Positions 33,930 through 45,536 of a stretch of 64,000 bases of DNA are shown here, piece by piece; positions within the stretch are counted from its first letter, which is position 1, and every line of letters begins with the position of its first letter. A program made the position numbers and the translations under genes. The DNA is taken from the NCBI GenBank assembly GCA_011799875.1, contig CM022298.1:196158076-196222075 (forward strand), in the 5' to 3' direction. The notes under the pieces are model-generated. The model searched no databases and was not told the DNA's origin. It saw only the letters and a list, made by a program, of their open reading frames with translations. The DNA is from Thinopyrum elongatum. Its lineage: Eukaryota > Streptophyta > Magnoliopsida > Poales > Poaceae.

Positions 33930-35397
33930 TTCCTACTCGTCCTCGAGTAGGTAAATGATAAAAGAAATAATTTATGAAGTGTAAATGCTAGCATAGTGCA
34001 TAAGTTTGATCAATGATAATTTCAATCACTTTTCCTAGCATCATAACAGTAACTCTTTCTCATAAAACTCATCATGACAAAGTAGCAATCAATTCACATG
34101 TTAAGGTTCAAACAATGAATTCTCTTGAAACTCAACAACCTATATTCTTAGTCACCAAACAATTGCAATTCAACTTATTCAACAGAGTCTAAGTAAGAGC
34201 TCCACATACTCAATCATCATATAGTCTTACATGATTGCTACTACTCAAAGCATATTCTTAGAACAAATGGCATCCATCGAACACAGAGAAAGATAGGGGC
34301 TTAATGTTTCGCCTCCCAACTCATTTATCATAGAGATAATTGTTAACAATAATAAATCATGATCAAATATATTTGACTGGTCATATGTGCCTAGATCTTT
34401 CCCCACCACATGATGCTTGCCAACTAGAGAATAATTGAGGTTGAAATGAGAATTCATACTATTGACTCTTTGCATAAAAGTAAATACTGAAAAGTAAAAG
34501 ATAGGCCCTTCACAGAGGGAAGCAGAGGTTGTCATGCGCTTTTTATTTGGATGCCCAAGCTCTTAATGCAAAGGAACGTCACGTTATATTGCCCCTTATG
34601 ATAGCAACCTTTATTATTCAGTCCGTCGCTTTTATTACTTTGCCATCACAAGTTCGTACAATGCTCAATTTTCCCTTACAATAAAAGATCAAACATATTT
34701 AGGAGCAATTTTTATTGCTTTATGCACCGATGACAACTTACTTGAAGGATCTTATTCAATCCATAGGTAGGTATGGTGGACACTCATGGCAAGAAACTGG
34801 GTTTAAAGATTTTTGGATGCACAAGTAGTATCTCTACTTAGTACGAATTTTTGGCTAGCAAAAGATCCTAGGCAAACACCACATGTTGGAGGATCCATAA
34901 CAATATAACTTCTATGCAAATATACACAACCATAACTCATTACGTTGTCTTCCTTGTCCAACTTCAACTAATTTGCTCAAGTTTGAAAATAATTAATGGG
35001 TATTCACAATCATAGAAGATGTCCAAGATAATATATTTATATGTGAAAGTTCTCTTCCTTATACTAATCATTCATGAATTGCTTGTATGACCAATATTGT
35101 GATTGTCAAGCTTCAAAAGATTTCACTTTCTAAACCCAATGTGAAGTTACCACTAGGCATGATATAATTTCAACTTCATGAAATTCAATTCATTCAACAA
35201 TTTACTCATAGGATATAAGTGAAGCACAAGAGTAAATGACAAGCTACTCCAAAAAGATATAAGTGAAGATCAAGCTAGTACTTAAGTAAATGGGTAGCCA
35301 TTTGAGGACTCTCTCTTATTAAAAAAACTTTCAGATCTAAGTATTTTATTAAAACAGCAAGCAAGACAAACTAAAATGACATTCTAAGAAAAGCACA

Positions 35398-36840
35398 CAT
35401 CATGTGAAGAAGCGAAAACTTAGGCTCAACCGATACTAACCGATAATTGTTGATGAAGAAATGTGGGATGCCTACCGGGGCATCCCCAAGCTTAAATGCT
35501 TGAGACTTCTTGAAATATTAACTTGGGATGCCTTGGTCATCCCCAATCTTGAGCTCTTGTGTCTTCTTCATTCTTCTCATAACACGGTTTCCCTAATTCT
35601 TAAAAACTTCATCCACACAAAACTCAACAAGAACTCGTGAGATAAGTTAGTATAAATCAATGCATAACATTATCATTATCTACTGTAGCAAAACACTAAA
35701 ATTATTATTTAAAATTTCATACTAAATGCCTCTGCATATTTAATACTCCTATCCTCAAATAGAATCATTAAACAAGCAAACATATGCAAACAATGCAAAC
35801 ATAACAGCAATCTGTCTAAACAGGACAGTCTGTAAAGAGTGCAATATTCATCATACTTCCCTAACTCCAAAAATTCTAAAAAATTACCACACTGTATAAA
35901 ATTGATATATATTACTATGAAAAAAAATTCAACCTTTTATCACATTCTTAATTTTCTAGAGAATTTTTGCAACAGCAATAAACTTTCTGTTTTGAAACAG
36001 CAACTCATATACTTGCAAAATAAGCATGGAAAAGGCTATACTTGGCATTTTTATTGAAGTAAAAGATGCAAAACATTATTATAGATAACAGCAAGAAAAT
36101 ACTAATAAAATGAAATGATGCTCCAAGCAAAACACATATCATGTGACGAATGAAAACATAGCTCCAAGTGAGGTTACCGATAATGTTGGAGACGAAAGAG
36201 GGGATGCCTTCCGGGGCATCCCCATACTTAGTTGCTTGGATCTTCCTTGAATATTACCTTGGGGGTGCCTTGGGAATCCCCAAGATTAGGGTCTTGTCAC
36301 TCCTTATTCTCCTCATATCGATATCTCACCCAAAACTTGAAAACTTCAATCACACAAAACTTAACGGAACTTCGTGAGATGGGTTAGTATGATAAAGACA
36401 AATCATTCACTTTGGTACTGTCAAAGAAAAGATTCATAATTGTTCTCACACAATGCCTACTTTACTATAAAATTTACACAATTTATAATAAGCAATATAA
36501 GCCATGGAAACCATAAAACAAGCAAACTATGCATTGCAAACAGAATCTGTCAAAAACAGAACAGTACATAAAGATCTGAATTAAGGTCATACTTCTGTAA
36601 CTACAGAAATTCTGAAAAATTAGAAAAACGTAGAAAATTTGTATACCCATAAACTGTAAAAAATTCATAATTTTTACACGTTCCAATAAAAGACAGAAAT
36701 TTCTGCACTGGACGCAAAAGTTTCTGTTTTTGCACAGAATCAAGTCAACTATCATCCACACTATCCCAAAGGCTTTACTTGGCACTTTATTGAAACAAAA
36801 GCTATAAAACAAGATCACTACAGTATCCTAACCATGTGAA
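35398..36840. repeat. Diverged internal tandem duplication (period about 720 bp)
   Basis: Within the internal domain the block with GGGATGCCTACCGGGGCATC (35464) and ACTCGTGAGATAAGTTAGTA (35633) recurs as GGGATGCCTTCCGGGGCATC (36201) and CTTCGTGAGATGGGTTAGTA (36370). The order of landmarks is conserved but single bases and short segments differ, so the duplication is older than the insertion or was carried by the family. Confidence 0.7.
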
Positions 36841-36933
36841 CACACAAAAACAGTAGGTAAAAGTGTTGGGTTGTCTCCCAACAAGCGCTTTTCTTTAATG
36901 TCTTTTAGCTAGGCATGATGATTTCAATGATGC

Positions 36934-37689
36934 TCACATAAAAGATAAGAACCGAAACACAAAGAGAGCATCATGAAGCATATGACTAGCACATTTAAGT
37001 CTAACCCACTTCCTATGCATAGGGATTTTGTGAGCAAATAATTTATGGGAGCAAGAATCAAATAAAATAGGAAGGCAAAACAAGTATAACTTCAAAACTT
37101 TCAACACATAGAGAGGAAACTTGATATTATTGCAATATGTAAAAGCATATGTTCCTCTCTCATAATAATTTTCAGTAGCATCATGAATGAATTCAACAAT
37201 ATAGCTATCACATAAAGCATTCTTTTCATGATCCACAAGCATAGAAATTTTATTACTCTCCACATAAGCAAACTTATTCTCATGAATAGTAGTGGGAGCA
37301 AACTCAACAAAATAACTATCATGAGATTGAAAATTAAAATCATGATGACAAGTATCATGGTTATCATTATTCTTTATGGCATACATGTCATCACCATAAT
37401 CATCATAGATAGGAGGCATGCTATCATCATAATAAATTTTCTCATCAAAACTTGGGGGACTAAAAATATCATCTTCATCAAACATAGCATCCCCAAGCTT
37501 GTGGCTTTGCATATCATTAACATCATGGATATTCAAAGAATTCATAATAGCAACATTGCAATCATGCTCATCAATTATGCCAAACATTTTATTTAATTCT
37601 TTTTCTATCAATTGAGCACAATTTTTCTTTCCATCATTTTCACGGAAGACATTATAAATATGAATAATATGAGACCACCTCAATTCCAT
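36934..37689 (-). CDS. Uncharacterised protein of the non-autonomous Gypsy element
   Basis: An open frame of 251 codons lies just downstream of the primer-binding site. It begins MELRWSHIIHIYNVFREND and has an acidic, His/Asp/Tyr-rich middle (DDSMPPIYDDYGDDMYAIK) and a hydrophobic C-terminal part ending in FRFLSFM. It has no CCHC knuckle and no protease, RT or integrase motif. Its position corresponds to gag, but I do not recognise a capsid fold. It could be a relic leader ORF. The frame is free of stops in an AT-rich region, which weakly supports past coding use. Confidence 0.5.
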   Translation of the reverse strand: MELRWSHIIHIYNVFRENDGKKNCAQLIEKELNKMFGIIDEHDCNVAIMNSLNIHDVNDMQSHKLGDAMFDEDDIFSPPSFDEKIYYDDSMPPIYDDYGDDMYAIKNNDNHDTCHHDFNFQSHDSYFVEFAPTTIHENKFAYVESNKISMLVDHEKNALCDSYIVEFIHDATENYYERGTYAFTYCNNIKFPLYVLKVLKLYLFCLPILFDSCSHKLFAHKIPMHRKWVRLKCASHMLHDALFVFRFLSFM

Positions 37690-37789
37690 TTTTTTTTGTA
37701 CTTTTATTTTTATAAATCAAACTAGTGATAAAACAAGAAACTAAAAGATCCGATTGCAAGATCTAAAGATATACCTTCAAGCACTCACC

Positions 37790-37808
37790 TCCCCGGCAAC
37801 GACGCCAG
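37790..37808 (-). other. Primer binding site candidate of the complete Gypsy element
   Basis: On the minus strand, after the right LTR and a short AGCTCTTTTC spacer, comes TGGCGTCGTTGCCGGGGA. This TGGCGCCGTTGCCGGGGA-like sequence sits where minus-strand priming occurs in many Triticeae Gypsy elements. One base seems changed. Confidence 0.6.
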
Positions 37809-37817
37809 AAAAGAGCT

Positions 37818-39441
37818 TGATGTCTACTACGCAACTTTATTCTTGTAGACTCGTGTTGGGCCTCCAAGCGCAGAGTTTTGTAGGACAGTAGCAATTTTCC
37901 CTCAAGTGGATGACCTAAGGTTTATCAATCCGTGGGAGGCATAGGATGAAGATGATCTCCCTCAAACAACCCTGCAACCAAATAACAAAAAAGTCTCTTG
38001 TGTCCCCAACACACCCAATACAATGGCAAATTGTATAGGTGCACTAGTTCGGCGAAGAGATGGTGATAAAAGTGTAATATGGATGGTAGAAATATATTTT
38101 TATAATCTGAAAATAAAAAAAATAGCAAGGTAGCAATTGGTAAAACAGAGCACAAACGGTATTGCAATGCTTGAAAATGAGGCCTAGGGTCCGTACTTTC
38201 ACTAGTGCAATCTCTCAACAATGCTAATCTAACTGGATCACATAACCATCCCTCAACGTGCGATGAAGAATCACTCCAAAGTTCTTATCTAGCGGAGAAC
38301 ATAAGAAGAAATTGTTTGTAGCTATTCTTTCCGATCGATCTACCCAAGAGTTCGTACTAAAATAACACCAAGTTATTCTTTCCGATCGATCTATCAAGAG
38401 TTCGTACTAAAATAACACGTAGCTATTCTTTCTGATCGATCTATCAAGAGTTCGTACTAAAATAACACCAAAGCAAATTCAGATTCATAATACTCAATCC
38501 AACACAAAGAACCTCAAAGAGTACCCCAAGATTTCTACCAGAGAAACAAGGATGAAAACGTGCATCAACCCCTATGCATAGATTACCCCAATGTCACCTC
38601 AGGAATCCGCGAGTTGAGTGCCAAAACATATATCAAGTGAATCAATATAATACCCCATTGTCACCACGGGTATTCATATGCAAGACATATATCAAGTGCT
38701 CTCAAATCCATAAAAGTATTCAATGCAATAAAACGAAATCTCAAAGGGAAAACTCAATTCATCACAACAAGATAGAGATGGGAAAACACCATATGATCCA
38801 ACTATATTAACAAAGCCCGCGATACATCAAGATCGTGACATCTCAAGAACACGAGAGAGAGAGAGAGAGAGAGAGATTAAACACATAGCTACTGGTACAA
38901 ACCCTCAGCCCCGAGGGTGGACTACTCCCTCCTCATCATGGTGGCCGCCGGGATGATGAAGATGGCCACCGGTGATGATTTTTTCCTCCGGCAGGGTGCC
39001 AGAACGGGGTCTAGATTGGTTTTTCGTGGCTACAGAGGCTTGCGGCGATGGAACTTCTGATCTAGGGTTACCCTTGATGGTTTCTCTATTTATAGGAATT
39101 TTTGGCGTTGGTTTCACGCTAAGATGGGCCTTGAGGTAAGCACAACCCACCGGGGCACGGGCAAGGGCCCAGGCGCGCCCCGGTGTCTTGTGCCCTACTC
39201 CTTCACCTTCTGGTCCTTCCACAAAGCTTCGTGGGTCTCTTTTGTTCCAAAAAAAATTGTCAAAAAGTTTCAGTTCATTTGGAGAACTTTCATTTCTGCA
39301 CAAAAAACAACACCACGGTAGTTCTGCTGAAAACAGCGTCAGTCCGGGTTAGTTCCATGCAAATCATACCAAAACCATATAAAATTGTTGTAAACATGGC
39401 ATGAATACTTCATAAATTATAGATACGTTGGAGACGTATCA
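37818..39441 (-). repeat. 5' LTR (right) of the complete Gypsy element
   Basis: At 1624 bp it matches the left LTR over its whole length, with TGATGTCTAC at its left end and GAGACGTATCA at its right end. The GA repeat (about 38852-38876) is longer than in the left LTR. The same three-copy 50-bp array is present at 38319-38468. Confidence 0.92.
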
Positions 39442-40770
39442 GATTGCAAGATAATAAAGAATATGAAAATAAAAGTTAGGTGCTGTTTTACTAAAAGAAC
39501 AATTAAGTTAGTATAGCGAGTATGGAAAAGTAGTGGTAGGAATTGTGAAATTGTCCATAAGCAATTTGGCTAAGTTACTAGACCGGTAGCAAGTTTTTTT
39601 ATGTGGGAGAGGCCGCTGCTAGCATGTCATCCCTTACTTGGAATTTTATGCACTTATGATTGAAACTATTAGTAAGCATCCGCAACTACTAAAGTTCCTT
39701 AAGGTAAAACCCAACCATAGCATTAAGATATATTGGCCCCCCTTCAATCCTGTATGAATCCATTTCTATGGTAGGAAGAACTTTCCGTCATTCTTGCCCT
39801 TCAATGCATAGTCCTATCAACATACAACTAACCCTATGGTGTGATCCACATGCGCGCTCATATAATGTGCACCAAAGGACAACAACATAACCACAAGCAA
39901 TTTAAACCAATCATAACAATTCACCGATTACCCATAGGACAACAAAAATCTACTCAAACATCATAGGATGACAACACATCATTGGATAATAATATGAAGC
40001 ATAAAGCACCATGTTCAAGTAGGGGGTACAGCGGGTTGCAAGAGAGTGGACCGCTGAATATAGATGAGGGAAGGTGTGGAGGTGTTGATGAAGATGACAG
40101 TGTTATTGGAGTAGATCGCCGTCACATGATGATTGCCCCGACGGTGTTTCGGCGCCACCGGGAGAGAGGGAGAGAGATTCCCCTCCTTCTTCTTATTCCT
40201 TGGCCTCCCCCCTGGATGGGAGGAGCGTTTCCCCTCTGGTCCTTGGCCACCATGGCTCCCGGCGGGCAGGAGCTCCTTCGAGATTGGATCTCTTTCTCTC
40301 TGTCTCTTATGTTTTGCGTTCATGTTTTCTGGCCCTTCATCGTTTTTTATATTCTCGGAGATCCGTAACTCTGATTGGGCTGAAATTTTGAGGGGATTTT
40401 TTATCCATAAATTATCTTTCCTGTGGTGAAAGAAGGGTCCCAACTGACTTACGGAGGAGCCACGAGCCTGCTAGGCGCGCCCTTTGAGCTCGTGGGCCCC
40501 TCGAGCATCGTACCGCATTGATTCTTTTTGCCCAAATCAAATATATTCCAAAATAAATCTCCATAAAAAATTTATCGCATTTGGACTTCGTTTGATATGG
40601 ATTTTCCGCAAAACAAAAAACATGCAACAAACAAGAACTGACATTGGGCATTGGATCAATATGTTAGTCCAAGAAAATCATATAAATTGTTGCCAAAAGT
40701 ATGTAAAAGTTCTAGAATATTGGCATGAAATAATCAAAAATTATAGATACGACGGAGACGTATCACACAC

Positions 40771-41340
40771 CTCCCACGAAGCCATCGCGCCAAGGCCAAG
40801 TAGAAGCCACCGCATTCCTTGTCGTCGGTCAGAAGAACTAGCAAGCTAGATCCTCCCGAGCCTCGTCAAACATGGTGCCCTCCGCGCAGCACCACTACGC
40901 AACCGCCGCACTCCATGCAGCCCGCCACCCCTCGTCGGATCCACGCTGGAGACTAGGGTCCCCAACCAGGGCAGACCGACAACAGAGCCATAAATGGTCG
41001 AAGATGGCCAGATCTGGTGAGCCGCATATCCAACGACTAGCTCCAACACGAGCTCGCATAGGTGGAAAAGGGGGGTCGACACCCCACCTAGACCTATCGG
41101 AAGGGAGCCACCATGAGACACAGAGAAACATGATGCGTAGAGGCCACGAGAGGGTCGAGCATCTCCCACCACGAGGGCGCACCAACCACGCAAGGAAATG
41201 TCCCACCCCTGCTGCCTGTCGGTTGGGCTTAGCCCGCCAGCGCCCTCCGGTGGCGGCGAGGGAGGAGGAAGCAGGGGGCGATGGTGTCTAGGGTTCTGCC
41301 TAAGCCACCACCAGGAGCGATGTGGGCGTGGGGTACTGAC
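40771..41340. repeat. GC-rich repeat, right part (continues from 32094)
   Basis: The sequence resumes directly after the CACAC duplication with the same GC-rich character. It ends near CTAGGGTTCTGCC, where a more AT-rich stretch begins. No coding domain is seen. Confidence 0.45.
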
Positions 41341-41728
41341 TGGTTTTTTCAGTCTTATGCTTCTCAATCCATTATGAATGTGTCAACATAGTCCTGAAAC
41401 TTCAAAAGTGTATATTTTGGTCCAATTTTTTTTTAAAGTCATTCATCGAACGATTCTAAGATGTTTGAGTTAGCTCTGACATGCTCGTGTGGCACATTGA
41501 TCATGACCACTTTGATAGGTTTAAAAAAAAATCTTATAAATATATTGTATGTAACAGAGCAAGGACGTATGCAGTAGGCTAGTGGGTTCTCAAAACAATG
41601 ATGTTGTAACTGGCCACCTACATAAGGAGCAACCATGGTTGATAGTGCAATATCCCGGGGGAACATTCTTTGTAGGGAGCCCGGAAGTAGTCCTGGCAAG
41701 GGGCCCAGAAGGGCCACCAAGGAGCTGG
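41341..41728. other. Unassigned stretch, no gene seen
   Basis: AT-rich to mixed sequence between the GC-rich repeat and a Gypsy LTR fragment. No coding frame or recognised repeat. Confidence 0.4.
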
Positions 41729-42085
41729 TGATACGTCTCCAATGTATCTATAATTTTTGATTGTTTCATGCTATTATCATACTACTTTTACATATTTTTG
41801 GCATGAATTTATATTATTTTTCTGGACTAGCCTATTAATCTAGTGCCCAGTGTTAGTTCCTATTTTTTTGCATGTTTTTTATTTCACAGAAAAATCATAT
41901 CTAGGAAGGTCCAAAGTCCAAACACGATAAAAATTTACGGTGATTTTTTGTGGAATATATCTGATTTTTGGGCGCAAGAATCAACACATGACGAGGCCCA
42001 TGGGCCCCACAAGTCTAGGGGCTCCCCCTAGGGGCCTGGGGGCCTGGCTTGTGGGCGATCCGAGAAGCTTCTGGAGCTCTCCTTC
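41729..42085 (+). repeat. Truncated Gypsy LTR fragment (TGATACGTCTCC type)
   Basis: It begins TGATACGTCTCCAATGTATC, as Triticeae Gypsy LTRs do, followed by ATAATTTTTGATTGTTTCATGC-like sequence and a CCCCTAGGGGCC motif. It stops where a TGAAAGTTTAACTAATC-type sequence starts at 42086. There is no internal domain or second LTR. Confidence 0.75.
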
Positions 42086-42371
42086 TGAAAGTTTAACTAA
42101 TCCCCAGGTGGTTTTGGTAATTCATAACAACATATGCATCATTTAACTAATGCCTATTCAAAGAATATTTTAGGAAAGTTCAATTTAGGTATGGCTATGG
42201 GATGTGAATGTGTACCCCTCAAAATGCAAAGGACATGGATTTCCAAAAGTTTCAAGACTCTACATTTTCTTTAAGTGATCCAAGATCACATTGAGTGCAT
42301 ATGAAAGCCAATACTATTAAAAGGGAATGAGGTTTTGATCATGGACTATTTGCTCAAGTGCTTAGTGAAAG
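42086..42371 (+). repeat. LTR-like fragment of another retroelement
   Basis: It starts TGAAAGTTTAACTAATCCCC and includes CAAGATCACATTGAGTGCAT, wording common in grass LTRs. It ends at the LTR that follows. Only this 286-bp piece is present. Confidence 0.45.
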
Positions 42372-43684
42372 TGCTAGTTATCAACTAGAAGGGGGGTGAA
42401 TAGGTTATTTTTATGAATGCCTTCGAAGATGCGGAAGCGAAATAGTAACTAAACAGGGCACAACGAAGGATAAGCCACACTAGGCACGCTAAAATGTATA
42501 ACAACAATAGAAGTGATACGAGAAGACAAACAACAACTAGGTAGAACAAAGTAGTATAGGAAGATAGTGAGAAGACAAAGATACAATCAGAGGGAATGTC
42601 TTCACACAATGTCTTCGAATAGAACAAGCATGCAATGGCTTCATGAAACTAAATTGTAAGTTAAGGAGTGAGGTGATAGAACCAGTAGCTCGCTGAAGAC
42701 AATCGATTTGTTGGACCAGTTCCAGTTGCTGTGACAACTGTACGTCTAGTTAGGGAGGTTGAGATTGAACTCAAAAGACCACGTCTTCACCTTATTCCCC
42801 TTAACCTAAGACATGTAGATATTGCCCAATCACTCAAGTAAGTCTTCAAGGTAGACTTCCAAACCTTCACAAACTTTGTTCACCAGCAATCTACAATGAC
42901 TCTTGGATGCTCAGAACACGACGCCTAACCGACTGGAAGATCACAGTCTTCAAGTGTAACAAGTCCTCGGTTCACATGAAACAGAAAGACTTCAGTGATG
43001 CTCAAAACACTTTGGGCTCTAGGTGTTTTGGGTTTGTCCTTGCAAGGATTCTCTCAAAGGCTTCGGATCGAGGTGGGTTGCTCTCAAACGATAAAAGCCG
43101 TGCACTAACTCTGAGCAGCCACCAACTTATGGTGGAGGGGGTGGGATATTTATAGCCTGGAGGCAACCCGACATGATATGTACAAAATGACCCTGGGTCA
43201 GTGGACAACTGACACGTGTCCAACGGTCGGATTTCAAACACACGCGGCAACTTGACTTGGGCTCCAAGTAAAGCTGACTCGACCAACTCTGGTAGAGATT
43301 TTCTCTCATTGTCTTCACTCGAAGACATTGGATTTTAGGTTGAGCATCACGTTAGTTCTTCGACTTTGTTTACCTCGACCCCACTTAACAGTGCAGTGGT
43401 TCCTATGACCCAGGAAAGAAGAAAATGAAACTACCAAAAGACTATGTCTTCGCGCTCCATTATCTTCAAGCGAATGTCTTCACGTGACATTATCTTCAAC
43501 ATGAAGGTCTTCGCAAACCACCATTGTCTTCATACATTTTAGGGGTCATCTTCGATGGGTAAACCGAATCAGTAGTGACTTCTACCTGTGTTCTCCTGTG
43601 AATCTCACAAACACATTAGTCTCACAACCATGTTTGTCGTCAATACTCCAAAACCAACTAGGGGTGGCACTAGATGCACTTACA
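42372..43684 (-). repeat. 3' LTR of a minus-strand retroelement
   Basis: On the minus strand it starts TGTAAGTGCATCTAGTGCCA at 43684, directly after a polypurine tract (AAAAAGGGGGAGAT, 43685-43698). It ends near TAGTTGATAACTAGCA at 42372. The internal domain lies to the right. The left boundary is less certain than the right. Confidence 0.65.
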
Positions 43685-45002
43685 ATCTCCCCCTTTTTGC
43701 TTATTGACGACAAACTGGTTGAGATTTTCAACAGGGATTAAAATATGTAAAAGTTAAGGTACGTGGTCATTGGCTTCATGAATATGGAGGGGCTCCCCCT
43801 CAAGATGTGCATATAAGTGATTTTGCTTTTGAATGCAAATGCACATGGCAGGTTTCACTTTGTGGAGATCTCCCTCTTTTCATGAAGTCAAATCACAATG
43901 CATATTAAAATACTTTGAAGATAATGTCATGCACAATGAGAAATGGGTGTCTGCAGAATGACTTCAAGCACACAAAATTTAAGTTAGGCAACGCGCAAGA
44001 AACAGAAGTGGCAAATGTAGCAGGCGTCCATCAGGACTTAAGTTTACAACCCAAAGTAGCCGATGTTCATGAACGGGAGTTGCAAACTTAACAAAAATAA
44101 CAAAGGCCCAGCCCAAAATGCCCGCTTGAAGACTATCAACTCATATGCTTCTCCCCCTCTGTCATCAGATGACCCAAAAGGAATGAATACATAGAGCGTC
44201 TAAGCGTTCCCGGAAGGCGGTGGTGAAGATGTTGGTGCAACCGGGTCGATGTTGGTGTTGGGCAATGCAGAAGGGACTGACGTACCATCTCGATGCAGTG
44301 AAGTCAAATCTCGAGAAGTGGCATCATCTTCTTCATCAATAACCCGAGCATGAGCGATGGGTGCTAATGAAGAGTAATATGAATCTTCAATAGATGGCGT
44401 AGCACGCCACTTCTCAGTTTCTGGGGGCCTCAAGCCAAACTTGAAGCTTTCCTTGAAGCCATCGACATCAAGGTCATCTTTAGAGCATAGTAGTGTGAGG
44501 CTCTTCCAAGCATGACAATTGGCTTCATGAGCGACAAACGTATTTTTGGTGGAGAGATTTCTGATGTGATTAATGTCAGTGAGAAGACTTTGCATCTGAC
44601 GCTTCATCCAGTCGTGATGCTTATTATGTTTCCGATGTAGAGAAACGAGAAGTTCTCTGCCAATCATAGTGCATGCACGCTTCTGAGGCCTTTGGGGTAC
44701 TGTGCTGGTGGTTGCGTCAGTATTTGCTCGATGAGGCTGACGAATTTAACCAATAAGCAAACCAGAAGCAACCGTATTGGGAACATGAATTGCTTCAAGA
44801 TGGCCTGAGAAGCTTTGATGTGCAGAATTGTCATCAGCAATTGAAGTCTTATCTGCCTGGGGATAAATAACTTCATGAGGAACATCAACTTCAGGCAGGA
44901 AGATATGATGGTTGCGGGCTGAAGCTTGATATTGCACAGTAGAGTGAAGCTTAATCAGTCGCATAATCTATGGCGCATATAATTTGAGGCCAAATTCAAT
45001 GC
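43685..45002 (-). mobile_element. Internal domain of the minus-strand retroelement (truncated)
   Basis: The sequence continues from the polypurine tract to 45002, where a Gypsy LTR has inserted. It contains non-coding DNA (43700-44190) and a coding remnant (44200-44964). I do not see RT or integrase, which would lie further 5' and are outside the window or lost. Confidence 0.5.
44200..44964 (-). pseudogene. Uncharacterised retroelement ORF remnant
   Basis: Two minus-strand pieces are visible. The 5' piece (44964 to about 44746) reads MRLIKLHSTVQYQASARNHH and then an acidic/polar stretch. The 3' piece (44667-44200) reads MIGRELLVSLHRKHNKHHDW, with KRQMQSLLTDINHIRNLSTK suggesting a coiled coil, and a Pro/Ser-rich end. 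The break between them (44668-44745) shifts frame. Similar proteins occur in grass retroelements of this LTR type. I cannot name a function. Confidence 0.45.
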
Positions 45003-45536
45003 TGTCGGAGGAACGACGATCTATTGGACCAGTGAGGCCCCTTTGCAGTTCCGCTTGGGAGGTCGACGAGCACGGAGAGCAAATCCAAGAGTATACGCTC
45101 GAGGTTTTCTCAGGTTCGGGCCGCTGTGGAGGCGTAAAAACCTACTCATGTTCTTGGGTGGTTTGACTTGGAGCACAAGTTACAAGCGCAGCTTGCCCGA
45201 AAGATGTGTGCAAGGTGCAGCTATTGTGTAAGCATGTGTGAAATGTCGACCCGTGCCAAGGTAGCCACGGGCCTCCTTTCATAGACAAAAAGGAGTTCAC
45301 CACAGTGGCAACATGGTCATTACATGTATGTGAATAGTGGCCCCAATGCTATCCAACCTAATCCTGTCGAACTAGGACAGGGCATTTAATGCGTCGTGAG
45401 TTGATAGCAATCCTTTGGCAAAAGGCGTCTCTCCTTCCGTGTTGTCGACGTGGATGAGCCTATCTCCTTGACACGTCCATGAGACGGGTGTCAATAAAGT
45501 TGATCTGCATGTGACATGCTGACACGCGTCCTGATG
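45003..45536 (-). repeat. Gypsy LTR fragment (element A), split by Angela
   Basis: It starts TGTCGGAGGAACGACGATC, similar in type to the LTR start at 48918, after a candidate duplication AATGC (44998-45002). It is cut at 45536 by the Angela LTR. The rest would lie beyond the window. A CAGGTTCGGGCCGC motif (45112) parallels CAGGTTCGGGCCAC at 49062 in the LTR at 48918, so the two may be related families. Confidence 0.6.

Larger units (their letters stand above)
32298..39441 (-). mobile_element. Complete non-autonomous Gypsy-like LTR retrotransposon (7144 bp)
   Basis: Two LTRs (32298-33913 and 37818-39441) flank a 3.9-kb internal domain, and a perfect GATTG duplication lies on each side (32293-32297 and 39442-39446). 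A primer-binding-site candidate lies next to the right LTR and a polypurine tract next to the left LTR, giving minus-strand orientation. There is no protease, reverse transcriptase or integrase, so it must have used another element's enzymes. The two LTRs are very similar, differing visibly at scattered single bases and in a GA repeat. Confidence 0.92.
32095..40765 (-). mobile_element. Solo Gypsy LTR interrupted by a nested Gypsy element
   Basis: The outer LTR consists of 32095-32297 and 39447-40765 (about 1.52 kb together). On the minus strand it starts TGATACGTCTCCGTCGTATC (ending at 40765 on the plus strand) and ends CTTGTGGCTTATCA. The flanks carry a perfect 5-bp duplication CACAC (32090-32094 and 40766-40770), so the LTR is solo. 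TGATACGTCTCC starts are typical of several Triticeae Gypsy families (Sabrina-like). The exact family is not assigned. Confidence 0.85.
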
